Source of the DNA: a virus
Reading direction: 5' to 3' (one strand)
Virus record (IMG/VR): IMGVR_UViG_3300001242_000029
Span: 1-57,387 of that record
Length of the DNA: 57,387 bases
The notes beneath the pieces were generated by a model. That model saw only the letters and a program-made list of their open reading frames with translations. It ran no database searches and had not been told where the DNA came from. Shown one piece after another: positions 7,366-15,039 of the stretch (positions are counted from its first letter, which is position 1; each line of letters begins with the position of its first letter). The translations under genes and the position numbers were made by a program.

Positions 7366-8148
7366 TTACTCCCTCTCATCCATAAAATATTCTGTGATTA
7401 TTTGTTGCCAGGTTTTACCGATCTTGCCTTTATGCGGATAACCCGGCAAGGCCCTTTTCGGGTATTTCTTTTTATGCCATTTCAAAATCTTTTTATATTT
7501 TCTTTTCCCGAATACTTCTGCTTTTTCTTTTTCATTCGGGTGGATGTATTTGGATGGTAACCGGGTACTTGGCGGACATTCCAGATAATCGGCCAGGTTC
7601 CGGAGTAAAGCAACCAAATCAATAAATTTATGCAGGCCGTATCGTTTGTATGTCTTGTAGACTTTTCCTTCAAAAGAATTCGCTTGAAAATGCAACACAC
7701 CACGGATAAGCCCTTTTCCTTCTGGGCCGGATAATTCACTTTTCAATTTATGCTGATGGTCTAAGGTGGTATCACCCCATTTAATTCTTTGTTTTATAAT
7801 AGGGCAATATCCATCCTGGAGCAGGTAAAGTTTTTGTTTTAATTCTTGGGCAGTTTTTTGCGTTAATTGGATGCAATCTGGGGCATGCCTTTCCTTATCT
7901 ACAAACTTGCCCCAATCTATTTTTTTTACTGGCCTGTTTCTGGCAGTTATTATCGGTAGTATTGGTGGTTTTACTTCTGGTTTGGTGGTAATATGTTTTA
8001 CGGATATTTTTACTTTCCGTTTGGGTTTTACTTCTGGTTTGGTGGTAATATGTTTTACGGATATTTTTACTTTCCGTTTGGGTTTTATTCCTGGTTTTGT
8101 TTTTCGTTTCATTACCCGTTTCATTATCCGTTTCATTATCCGTTTCAT
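7366..8148 (-). CDS. Endonuclease VII-like Holliday junction resolvase with a repeated basic N-terminus
   Basis: The 260-residue protein has a nuclease core with LDHQHK (near residue 129) and RGVLH with a following AN/EG pattern, as in recombination endonuclease VII (T4 gp49 type). Only one of the usual zinc cysteines is obvious (CPI), so zinc binding may be lost. The first 60 residues are basic tandem repeats: MKRI/MKRV heptads and two copies of a 19-residue unit encoded by an exact 57-bp repeat. Resolution of branched DNA before packaging is the likely job. Confidence 0.72.
   Translation of the reverse strand: MKRIMKRIMKRVMKRKTKPGIKPKRKVKISVKHITTKPEVKPKRKVKISVKHITTKPEVKPPILPIITARNRPVKKIDWGKFVDKERHAPDCIQLTQKTAQELKQKLYLLQDGYCPIIKQRIKWGDTTLDHQHKLKSELSGPEGKGLIRGVLHFQANSFEGKVYKTYKRYGLHKFIDLVALLRNLADYLECPPSTRLPSKYIHPNEKEKAEVFGKRKYKKILKWHKKKYPKRALPGYPHKGKIGKTWQQIITEYFMDERE
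7969..8082 (-). repeat. Two exact 57-bp tandem repeats inside the endonuclease VII-like gene
   Basis: Units at 7969-8025 and 8026-8082 are identical as read and keep the reading frame, adding 19 basic residues each. Exact identity suggests recent expansion. Confidence 0.85.
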
Positions 8149-8161
8149 TATTTAGATTTTC

Positions 8162-8728
8162 CTATTTATTGTAAGAACCGATCCGGAAATGCATTTGAAA
8201 CGCTTTGATAATTTTGAGATACTTTCTTGGCTCTGTTATTTTTCGCCATTTACCTTCTTCTTCACCCCATTTAGCAACCGGGGTCGGCATTGATTTATGG
8301 CTATTCATTTCAAAAATAAAATTGCCTTTTCTTTGTAATGGTACATTCAGGGTGGCAATCATATATTGAGGATGATATACAGATAAAAACTTATTTTTAG
8401 CAGCCCCTTTCAATGTCCCAATAACAAATTGTCTATTCATGCATTCCTGCTCCACAGCCAATTCATCCAGGCTCAGAATTGGTAAAGGGCCAAGGAAGGC
8501 CAAAACCATTTCACTGCAAGCCCAGGCCCCCATAGAATAATGACAGATTTTCATTCCTGCTGGAGGGAAATTATCATGGGCCAAAGGGGGATAATGTTTA
8601 AAAAAAATAACATAAATGCCATCCAAAATAGGAGTGCCAAATTGAATATGTTTTGTGAATATATCACCAGGTAAAGATAGTTGATACCCTTGCCCTTTAG
8701 ATGATATTCTTTTGCTTTTTATTTTCAT
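8162..8728 (-). CDS. Conserved-looking protein of unknown function
   Basis: This 188-residue protein has no recognised domain. It contains hydrophobic strand-like segments and aromatic residues, and begins with a basic stretch. It sits directly downstream of the RecA-like recombinase gene and upstream of the resolvase, so a link to recombination is possible. A weak purine-rich site (AAGGC) lies before the ATG. Confidence 0.6.
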   Translation of the reverse strand: MKIKSKRISSKGQGYQLSLPGDIFTKHIQFGTPILDGIYVIFFKHYPPLAHDNFPPAGMKICHYSMGAWACSEMVLAFLGPLPILSLDELAVEQECMNRQFVIGTLKGAAKNKFLSVYHPQYMIATLNVPLQRKGNFIFEMNSHKSMPTPVAKWGEEEGKWRKITEPRKYLKIIKAFQMHFRIGSYNK

Positions 8729-8740
8729 AATACCGGTGCC

Positions 8741-9883
8741 TTAAAACTTTCTTTTACGGTTTAACTTCAGCTTTTCTTCCAGTTCATTCCAGCACGATTG
8801 AACGGCCTTAAAAAGGATTTTTTCTTTTCCTTTTTCTTCAATGTATTGGATCAGTTTTGGCTGGGTCATTTCAACGTTTAATTCGGTGGCTGTGATGGTC
8901 TGTTTTGGCTTCACCCAGTATTTATTTGTGACCAGAAAATCCAGGCAGGATTCAATATCGTCAATCCCATAATCATAATAGATTGGGAATCCGACTTCCC
9001 GGAGCTTTCCGGTGAATTTGTTCTTTGAGATCTTTATGACTGTTTTAACCCCAATTTTATGGGGTACCCCGGCAACCGTTTTGGTGATTGCTCCGGCATA
9101 CGTCAGCCAGGCTTCAATGCTGGAATAAAATTTTAAAGCTTTTCCTCCGGCCCTGTATTGTTTAACAAACGAAAATGCATCCAGGTTATCCCTGGTTTGG
9201 CTAATGATAATCAGTATTGATTTTGTTTTGGAAAGCTTGCCGCAAATCTGCCGAAACATCTGGGAAGCTTTCTTCTGTTTGGTTGCCTGAAAGCTGCCTT
9301 TTATTTTAGATAAATTGCCTTTCTTTCGGTGCTCCCTGTTTTCAAGTTCTTTTGCTATTTCGGCGTCGGCATCAATTGCATCGAATGAATCCAAAATGTA
9401 AATAAAGGGCTTTTCTGAATCAACAGCATCCATAACATGGTCAAAGAACTGTTCAATGGTTGATGAAAAAACAAGCTCTCCTGTTTCAGTATCAATGGAA
9501 GGGGGTTTCACCCTGGAACAAAAAGAAGACCCGAAAAGTTTTTCATGATCAAACGAATCTGCAAATTCGGCATCATCATAGATCAACGCATAATCAGCGT
9601 ATTTCTTGCTGTTTGCCATTGCGGCCATACCGGATAAGGCAAGAAAGGATTTCCCAGAAGAAGAATCTCCAACCAGGTTAATCATCCGGCCTTCCAGGTA
9701 CGCACCAGAATATCTGTCAGAACAAGCAAGGTTAAAAAGAATAGAACCAGAAGGAACCCACAATTTACCATTTTGACTTTCTGGTTTCACCTCTTTTTCT
9801 TCTTTCACATGTTCCCGGATTTGTTCCCTTAGGTTATCCCCTGAAGATGGCCTGGACATAGATTTAACTTTTCTTTTTATCAT
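8741..9883 (-). CDS. RecA/UvsX-like recombinase
   Basis: The 380-residue protein has Walker A GDSSSGKS (72-79), Walker B FIYILDSFD (near 160-168) and a segment with an ISQTRDN strand followed by GGKALKFYSS, as in the RecA/UvsX core. It should form ATP-dependent filaments on single-stranded DNA for strand exchange. The N-terminal 40 residues are charged and variable. A second in-frame ATG eight codons later is possible. AAAGGAAC lies upstream. It fits with the ssDNA-binding protein and UvsY-like gene upstream in the same block. Confidence 0.88.
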   Translation of the reverse strand: MIKRKVKSMSRPSSGDNLREQIREHVKEEKEVKPESQNGKLWVPSGSILFNLACSDRYSGAYLEGRMINLVGDSSSGKSFLALSGMAAMANSKKYADYALIYDDAEFADSFDHEKLFGSSFCSRVKPPSIDTETGELVFSSTIEQFFDHVMDAVDSEKPFIYILDSFDAIDADAEIAKELENREHRKKGNLSKIKGSFQATKQKKASQMFRQICGKLSKTKSILIIISQTRDNLDAFSFVKQYRAGGKALKFYSSIEAWLTYAGAITKTVAGVPHKIGVKTVIKISKNKFTGKLREVGFPIYYDYGIDDIESCLDFLVTNKYWVKPKQTITATELNVEMTQPKLIQYIEEKGKEKILFKAVQSCWNELEEKLKLNRKRKF

Positions 9884-9915
9884 TTATCATGTTCCTTTTG
9901 TTCCTTTTATTCTTT

Positions 9916-10329
9916 TTATTCCTTTACCGGGATTTCCCCGTATTCAAGTATTTCCAGCCGTTGAATGATCTGCTGCAACAAATGCTGGTCAAGTTTTTTC
10001 TTTTTAAATTCAGTGATTACTTCTTCTTTATACTCATTCCATCGTAGGGACATTTGGTCCGCTGATTTCCATCCGATTTGACTTGCGTTCTTAATACATT
10101 TATCTTGCCACTCCCGCACTAAATAAACAGTCACTTGTTCCAATAAAATTTCAAGTTCTGGGAGTTTTTCAATGAAAGGGAGTAATAACTCCTGGAAAAC
10201 TTCAGAACGAGTTTTTGAGGATAAAATAGCATGGAGAGCGATTCGATGGGAATCAGCCCTGGCAATATAACAGCCGACTAACTTATCTGGTGCGGGGGGC
10301 TTAAGGAATCCATTTTTATACTGTGCCAT
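9916..10329 (-). CDS. Protein of unknown function, helical
   Basis: The start at 10329 follows a purine-rich AGAGAAAGAAG. Longer frames reach into the adjacent tRNA-like gene, where the translated T-arm gives the typical artefact AGSNPAP, so they are rejected. The 137-residue product is mainly helical with charged segments. It lies between the tRNA-like gene and the recombinase. No family is recognised. Confidence 0.6.
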   Translation of the reverse strand: MAQYKNGFLKPPAPDKLVGCYIARADSHRIALHAILSSKTRSEVFQELLLPFIEKLPELEILLEQVTVYLVREWQDKCIKNASQIGWKSADQMSLRWNEYKEEVITEFKKKKLDQHLLQQIIQRLEILEYGEIPVKE

Positions 10330-10352
10330 CTTCTTTCTCTCCATACTATTTA

Positions 10353-10432
10353 TTGTTGGGGCAGGATTTGAACCTGCATACAAGTACCTTCCGCCTTGCC
10401 TGATCTGCGTCTACCTATTCCGCCACCCAACA
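10353..10432 (-). tRNA. tRNA-Leu-like gene with an abnormal anticodon arm
   Basis: The 80-base element has a perfect 7-bp acceptor stem (TGTTGGG with CCCAACA), a leucine-type D arm (GCG, loop with AGGTAGA, CGC) and a perfect T arm (GCAGG, TTCAAAT, CCTGC). CCA is not encoded. Between D and T arms lie 29 bases that do not form a 5-bp stem with a 7-base loop; positional counting puts CAA (Leu) at 34-36, but U33 is absent. It is either a decayed tRNA or a tRNA-like RNA. Confidence 0.65.
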
Positions 10433-10461
10433 ATTTTGGTTATTGGTTAATTACCTGGTAG

Positions 10462-11847
10462 TCATTCATCCTGCATTGAATCGTATTCATCAAAACAAGC
10501 ATCATGCTTTTTACAGGTGTCTTCATCGCATTCATCATGATCCCCGAATTCCTCACCAAATACATGGCCGTGCGGACATTTGCCTGAAGCCCCTTTCTTG
10601 GCTTTTTTATCCGCTCCCTTGCCGGATTTGTCTTGCTTTTTGGATTTCGGTGGGGGATCATCTTCTTCTTCATCCTCGTCATCATCTTCTTCTGGCTCCG
10701 GCTTCTTTTTACCGGATTTTGCAGGCTTTGTGGATTTGGAGGTTTCTTTCTTTTTACCCTTTTTCGGTTTTTCAATCCCAAGTTCTTCCGCCAGGGCCTC
10801 TCGCAGGGCATCCTCAGAATCAATTTCATCTTCATCAATTTCAAAGTCCAGGGATTCGGCAAGGGCAACCAGTTCATCTTCATCCATGGATTCTAATTCA
10901 TCCCAGGATTCCGGCTGTTCTACTTCTTCCGAATCACTATCATTGTCGCCGTCATCATCGTCTTCCGGCTCTGGTTCGGGTCTTTTCTTTCCCTTTGCCG
11001 GTTTGGATTTATCTGCTTTCCCGGCTTCCCTGGAACCTTTTTTTGTTTTTCTGGAAGTTTTTTCATCTTCATCATCTTCCTCCTCAGAATCATCATCTTC
11101 ATCCTCGTCCATACCTTCCAGAATTGCCTGGATTTCCTTAAACGTCCGGATATTCGGCAGGATCACATCATCCAGGCAGGGAACTTCTTCCAGAATGGAT
11201 TCATCGTAGTCATCCCGTTCGATAAAGTCAATCCGATCACATTTGGAAAATTTGGTTTTGTCAAATACTTCTTCCAACAACCGGATCTTTAAAGAATACC
11301 CGCCTTCCAGCAGCGGGAAGTTTTCCCATTCTTCTTCACCGTTTTCCAGTTCAACGCAAAGCTGCTCAAAGAACAAGAAATCAGAAATGTCCCACAAAAC
11401 GATCTTGCCTTTCAGTTCTTTGTTACCGGATAGCATCTTGAGAGCAAACAATGATCGTTCTGATGCCCGGTAAGCTCCGGCAAGTTTGTTGTCCAGGTCA
11501 GGGTCATCGAAAATCTCCTGCCGTTTCTGGCATAACGGGCACGGTTTTCCGATAGTTGTTGGGCATACGATATCCATTTTATTCGGCCCAACATTTCTGT
11601 GCAGTTTGTACGGCATCCTGTACCAAATACCTTCCGTGATGTATTCACCTTCCATATGTAATTTTGGGTTTTTCACTTCATACGGGAGGATATCAACCTT
11701 GTACAACCCAGGTTCCTCTTTCCAGAGTTGCATTCCTTTTGGGATACTGAGCCATTTTTTCCCAAGTTTTCTATTTTTTCTGGATTCCCTGGCTCCGGCA
11801 CCCATTGAGGCCCCACGCCTCTTGTTTTCACGTTTACTCTTTTTCAT
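10462..11847 (-). CDS. gp32-like single-stranded DNA-binding protein with a long acidic tail
   Basis: The 461-residue protein has a basic N-terminus, a core with a CPLC zinc-like motif near residue 102, and a very long acidic, lysine-patched low-complexity tail from about residue 245. It ends with a Cys/His cluster (CPHGH, then C-x4-C-x3-H-x2-C). The basic N-terminus, zinc-containing core and acidic tail match T4 gp32-type proteins, but the core is diverged and the tail is unusually long. AAGGAG precedes the ATG. It heads the recombinase group and is preceded by a UvsY-like gene. Confidence 0.65.
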   Translation of the reverse strand: MKKSKRENKRRGASMGAGARESRKNRKLGKKWLSIPKGMQLWKEEPGLYKVDILPYEVKNPKLHMEGEYITEGIWYRMPYKLHRNVGPNKMDIVCPTTIGKPCPLCQKRQEIFDDPDLDNKLAGAYRASERSLFALKMLSGNKELKGKIVLWDISDFLFFEQLCVELENGEEEWENFPLLEGGYSLKIRLLEEVFDKTKFSKCDRIDFIERDDYDESILEEVPCLDDVILPNIRTFKEIQAILEGMDEDEDDDSEEEDDEDEKTSRKTKKGSREAGKADKSKPAKGKKRPEPEPEDDDDGDNDSDSEEVEQPESWDELESMDEDELVALAESLDFEIDEDEIDSEDALREALAEELGIEKPKKGKKKETSKSTKPAKSGKKKPEPEEDDDEDEEEDDPPPKSKKQDKSGKGADKKAKKGASGKCPHGHVFGEEFGDHDECDEDTCKKHDACFDEYDSMQDE

Positions 11848-12014
11848 TTGTTCTCCTTTCGTTCTGTTTCTACTGTTTGTCCTTCTATTTTCTTCACTAT
11901 TTCCGCAATTTGATGTAAAACCCCTAAGGCAAAATTACGCCCAGCTAAATACGCCATCAAAATAATTGCAAGCGTGCCGCAAATGGAAATAATTAATGTT
12001 TCTAAAAAATTCAT
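11844..12014 (-). CDS. 56-residue single-pass membrane protein
   Basis: This gene is shorter than 60 codons. Its ATG overlaps the upstream stop as ATGA and its own stop overlaps the next start as ATGA. One hydrophobic segment (about residues 5-24) is followed by a charged helix. Tight overlaps on both sides support translation. Function is unknown. Confidence 0.65.
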   Translation of the reverse strand: MNFLETLIISICGTLAIILMAYLAGRNFALGVLHQIAEIVKKIEGQTVETERKENK

Positions 12015-12562
12015 GCTTTTTTCCTTTTGAACCCGCTGAACTTATTTTTTAGGTTGCTGGCAGTTTTTTTCTTTGTTTCTTCTGCTTGTTCTTTTCTTTC
12101 CCTTCTTTTTTCCATTTCTCTGTTTAAGTTCCTGGGAGTCGTTGGCCCGATAAAATAAGATTGTGAATGCAAACTGACTAATTGCTCCAGTGCTTTTGTT
12201 TTGGTATATGTCATCAGGTTTTTCATGTCTTCTGCCACAAGTGCCGCATCTGCTGCCTGGATAGCTGCCTCTTTTGCTGCTTTATACTCATCATTGCTGC
12301 GATAATAAGCTTCAATATCCGCAGCATTCGGTTTCTCTTTCCCACAGCATCCAATTGGATCATTATTTGCTTCCAAGATAAGTTCTGACCTGGTTGTTTT
12401 GACTTCCTCTTCATCCAGCCGGGCCTGTTTCCTTAATTCTGCCAGTTGTTCGATGTACATCAGGCATTTTTCCGGATGTTCTGCCCATTCCACATCCAGG
12501 GCTTCTGTATCTATTTTTACGTCTTGTTTGTAGTCAAGACGTTTTTTATTCAGTAAGCCCAC
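12011..12562 (-). CDS. UvsY-like recombination mediator candidate
   Basis: A GTG at 12562 preceded by AGGAGG four bases away is the best start, giving 183 residues; an ATG at 12604 lies inside the upstream gene without a ribosome site. The layout is typical of a common phage family: short N-terminal DVKID segment, EW-x4-P near residue 25, a long charged helix, a KP segment, a second helix pair and a LVSLHSQSYF-like end. This resembles UvsY-type mediators in length and pattern. The call rests on pattern and on the neighbouring gp32-like and RecA-like genes. Confidence 0.5.
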   Translation of the reverse strand: MGLLNKKRLDYKQDVKIDTEALDVEWAEHPEKCLMYIEQLAELRKQARLDEEEVKTTRSELILEANNDPIGCCGKEKPNAADIEAYYRSNDEYKAAKEAAIQAADAALVAEDMKNLMTYTKTKALEQLVSLHSQSYFIGPTTPRNLNREMEKRRERKEQAEETKKKTASNLKNKFSGFKRKKA

Positions 12563-12872
12563 ATTTCCTCCTGTACGTTTCTTTTGTGGATTCTTCTTGT
12601 GCATTAAACCATTCCAGCATTTCTTTTATGGTATACACAAACACGTCAGACCGGTATTGGCCAGGCCAAGTATGAAATATTGTGGTGTCTTCAGGCAACT
12701 CAAACAATGTGGCAGTCATATCTTCTTTTCTTATCTCGTTGCCTTGGACCACGATGAAAGGACTGATTTGCTTTTTCATTGTGAACATGTATTTTGGAAA
12801 GTAATGATCCAGTTCTTTTCTGAATCCAGCTTTATTGATTTTGAATTTTGAAACACTTGGTTTTCTTTTCAT
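12546..12872 (-). CDS. Protein of unknown function
   Basis: The 108-residue product starts with a basic stretch and has alternating strands and aromatic residues. Its 3' end carries the AGGAGG that serves the next gene. GGGGC lies before its ATG. No family is recognised; it belongs to the same replication operon. Confidence 0.6.
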   Translation of the reverse strand: MKRKPSVSKFKINKAGFRKELDHYFPKYMFTMKKQISPFIVVQGNEIRKEDMTATLFELPEDTTIFHTWPGQYRSDVFVYTIKEMLEWFNAQEESTKETYRRKCGLTE

Positions 12873-12879
12873 TTTGCCC

Positions 12880-13215
12880 CTACCTTTCCTCTTTTAGTAT
12901 TTCTTTTATGCTTGGATGCGGGATTGACCCCATATCTTCCTGTACCTCATAAAGCACCCGTGCCAAAGTTTTTACCAGCTTTTCTAATCGGATAATTCGT
13001 TTGAAATTAGTTTTCTTGGCCATCCTGCTTTGGCATCTTGCGCTTTTTGGCCTACCGATAATAGTTTTAATTCCCAATAATTGTAAATACCGGTACACTG
13101 TCCTCTCACAAATGCCCAGGGCAATGCAAATTTCAACTTTTTTAATCTTCCCTGTTTGTATCTTTTCTTTGTTGCTTATCAAGTATGCCATGATTTCATC
13201 AGGATTAGGGCGCAT
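12880..13215 (-). CDS. Helix-turn-helix DNA-binding protein
   Basis: The 111-residue product has a central helix-turn-helix (KVEICIALGICERTVYRYL, about residues 26-44) followed by a basic segment and a C-terminal helix. The HTH resembles those of small phage regulators and terminase-small-type proteins. AAAGGA precedes the ATG. A regulatory or DNA-structural role is likely; the target is unknown. Confidence 0.65.
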   Translation of the reverse strand: MRPNPDEIMAYLISNKEKIQTGKIKKVEICIALGICERTVYRYLQLLGIKTIIGRPKSARCQSRMAKKTNFKRIIRLEKLVKTLARVLYEVQEDMGSIPHPSIKEILKEER

Positions 13216-13263
13216 TTAAAGAAATCCTTTGTTATGGTTATTATACCCGGGAGGCCCCGTCAT

Positions 13264-13467
13264 TTAATTTCCAGTAATTATAATTGGGCAATTTTTAGAA
13301 CAGCAAAGACACACAAAATTATTAACGTGATTACACTCATAATGGTGAACGATATTGTCTGCGTTATTCACAAAAACTGGACCTGCCCATTTACAAGCAT
13401 CCGATGTTGTTTTTATCTCCCATTCAACAAGATCTTTTACTTTTTTTAATTTTTTGTTATTTCTCAT
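13264..13467 (-). CDS. Small Cys/His-containing protein
   Basis: The 67-residue frame lies alone between the HTH gene and the clamp loader gene. The C-terminal half has HH, CNH and C-x-CC-x3-C, which could bind zinc. The ribosome site (GAGAAA) is weak. No family is recognised. Confidence 0.45.
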   Translation of the reverse strand: MRNNKKLKKVKDLVEWEIKTTSDACKWAGPVFVNNADNIVHHYECNHVNNFVCLCCSKNCPIIITGN

Positions 13468-13476
13468 ATTTTCTCA

Positions 13477-14424
13477 TTAACATGGAGGCTCAATTCCTTG
13501 ACAAATGTTATAACAAAACTGGGTAATCAATGGGAATCCAGCATCGTACGTGTTCTTGTAAAGAAACCATCCCAAGATTAATGATGCTGATTCATTTCCA
13601 TTTAGTAATACCGCTCCAGCGTACCCGATAATTTGCCGGCGAATGCTTTCAGGGTCTTCCGTTTTTAACCCTTGGAGAACCTTTTTCACTTTACCCCATT
13701 CCCCTGTTTTCAGCATCGCTTGGCATAATTCATTTACCGCAGCGGATTGATCCAGTAATTCAGATTTAACAGCTTCCAGCATATCTTTTTCGTCAGTGAG
13801 GTTCAGGGCCTTTTCCAATAACTGTAAAGCGTTTCTTGGGCTCCCTTCTGCGTACGTAATAATTTGTTTTATAACTTTTCCGGGCAAAACCTTCCGTTCT
13901 TTTTTGCACACCTTTTTAAGTAACAAAATCATCTCTGATTCGGAAAGAGTCTGCAATTGAATTTCAACACATCTACTTTTTACGGTAGATATGACACGTT
14001 CTGGATTTGTTGTGCATAAAATGAAATGAACATGTTTCGGCGTGTCTTCCAGAGCCTTCAATAAGGCATTCTGGGCTTCATTTTTTTCTTCCATCCCTTT
14101 GCCAACCATGTGAAATTCATCCAACAAAAAAACTTTGCATTCACTCTTAATTGGTAAGAACTTCATTTGTTCCCGTATTTCACGCATTGTATCAATGCCA
14201 CGAAATACAGCAGTGTCCAACTCTTTATAATCACAATCAGCGCAATTCAATTCAGTTTTCAGGATTCTGCCGAGGGTTGTTTTCCCGCACCCTTTTTGCC
14301 CTGTGAACATAATGGCATGGGGTAAATTCCCCTCTTTTAAGAAAGAAGTGAGCAATTGAACATTTGCTTTATTTCCGACCATATCTGATAACACCCCCGG
14401 CCTGTACTTTTTGTACAACTCCAT
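13477..14424 (-). CDS. Clamp loader ATPase (DnaX/RFC-like)
   Basis: The start at 14424 follows AGGAGA; the earlier ATG lies inside the upstream gene. The 315-residue protein begins with the KYRP signature, then Walker A GQKGCGKTT, Walker B FLLDEFH, a sensor-1 CTTNPE and the SRC box (KSRC). These are the full set of AAA+ clamp-loader motifs. It should load the sliding clamp encoded at 21792-22532 for the phage polymerase. No second clamp-loader subunit was recognised, so it may act as a homo-oligomer or with a small partner. Confidence 0.9.
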   Translation of the reverse strand: MELYKKYRPGVLSDMVGNKANVQLLTSFLKEGNLPHAIMFTGQKGCGKTTLGRILKTELNCADCDYKELDTAVFRGIDTMREIREQMKFLPIKSECKVFLLDEFHMVGKGMEEKNEAQNALLKALEDTPKHVHFILCTTNPERVISTVKSRCVEIQLQTLSESEMILLLKKVCKKERKVLPGKVIKQIITYAEGSPRNALQLLEKALNLTDEKDMLEAVKSELLDQSAAVNELCQAMLKTGEWGKVKKVLQGLKTEDPESIRRQIIGYAGAVLLNGNESASLILGWFLYKNTYDAGFPLITQFCYNICQGIEPPC

Positions 14425-14425
14425 T

Positions 14426-14929
14426 TTAATTTTTCTCCTGTGCTTTTTGGGCGCGAGTAAATCGATCCCAACACAAAGATTTTTTACTGGCATAATTACA
14501 ATTTGGTATGTGCCCTATCCAGCCCCGCCCATCCAATTTTTTGCATTGTTGTACAAACCCATCAATAGCATGGCATGCACCTTGATCGGCAAGCATTGGG
14601 CAACACAATTCTTGGATATGCGCAGGCATTTGCCCTGACAAAAATTCTGTGTAACTGACTCCTTTTTTGTCCATATCAATTTCACCAATACCAACAAAAT
14701 TTATTTTGCCCAACCCTATTTTATACCCATACCCAGATTTGTATACGCGACTAATTCCATCTTTAGTCCGTTTACCTTTAAACTCGTTGTACGTGAAGGT
14801 GTACTCAAATGCGCCTGAACCTTTACAGGTTGTGCAGACAACACCACAACCGTGACCTTCAGCCATTCCTTGGTACACCCCGGTGCCGGAACAACTCTTG
14901 CATTCGATTAATTTTTTAATTGTGGGCAT
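14426..14929 (-). CDS. DnaJ-type zinc-finger protein
   Basis: The 167-residue product has two CxxCxGxG motifs near its start (CKSCSGTG and CTTCKGSG), the hallmark of DnaJ cysteine-rich domains. The rest contains three more cysteine clusters without a recognised fold. There is no J domain. It may be a folding or nucleic-acid-binding accessory for the replisome, since it directly precedes the clamp loader. It is the first gene after a promoter-like element. Confidence 0.6.
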   Translation of the reverse strand: MPTIKKLIECKSCSGTGVYQGMAEGHGCGVVCTTCKGSGAFEYTFTYNEFKGKRTKDGISRVYKSGYGYKIGLGKINFVGIGEIDMDKKGVSYTEFLSGQMPAHIQELCCPMLADQGACHAIDGFVQQCKKLDGRGWIGHIPNCNYASKKSLCWDRFTRAQKAQEKN

Positions 14930-14983
14930 TCTTTTCTCCAGTTTATAATTTTAATTTTCTACATCTTTACCGTATTCTGTAAT

Positions 14984-15013
14984 ATTATACAAAATGATTT
15001 TAATTTTTTTAAA
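14984..15013 (-). promoter_or_regulatory. Minus-strand promoter-like element 1
   Basis: On the minus strand TTTAAA and an extended -10, TGTATAAT, are 18 bases apart (TATAAT complement at 14984-14989). It lies in an AT-rich gap of 110 bases before the DnaJ-type and clamp loader genes and matches two further minus-strand copies almost base for base, including TTAAAATCATTTTG between the boxes. Confidence 0.65.
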
Positions 15014-15039
15014 AGTTGTTTAAAAGTTGTCATCTTTAT

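Noticed and set aside
10353-10432. UGA suppressor tRNA that would explain the two in-frame TGA codons
   Set aside because: The trinucleotide TCA occurs in the middle region, but no fold places it in the centre of a 7-base anticodon loop with a paired stem.
10443-11209. Plus-strand frames with Ser-rich or His/Pro-rich products
   Set aside because: They are antisense shadows of the acidic tail of the ssDNA-binding protein gene.
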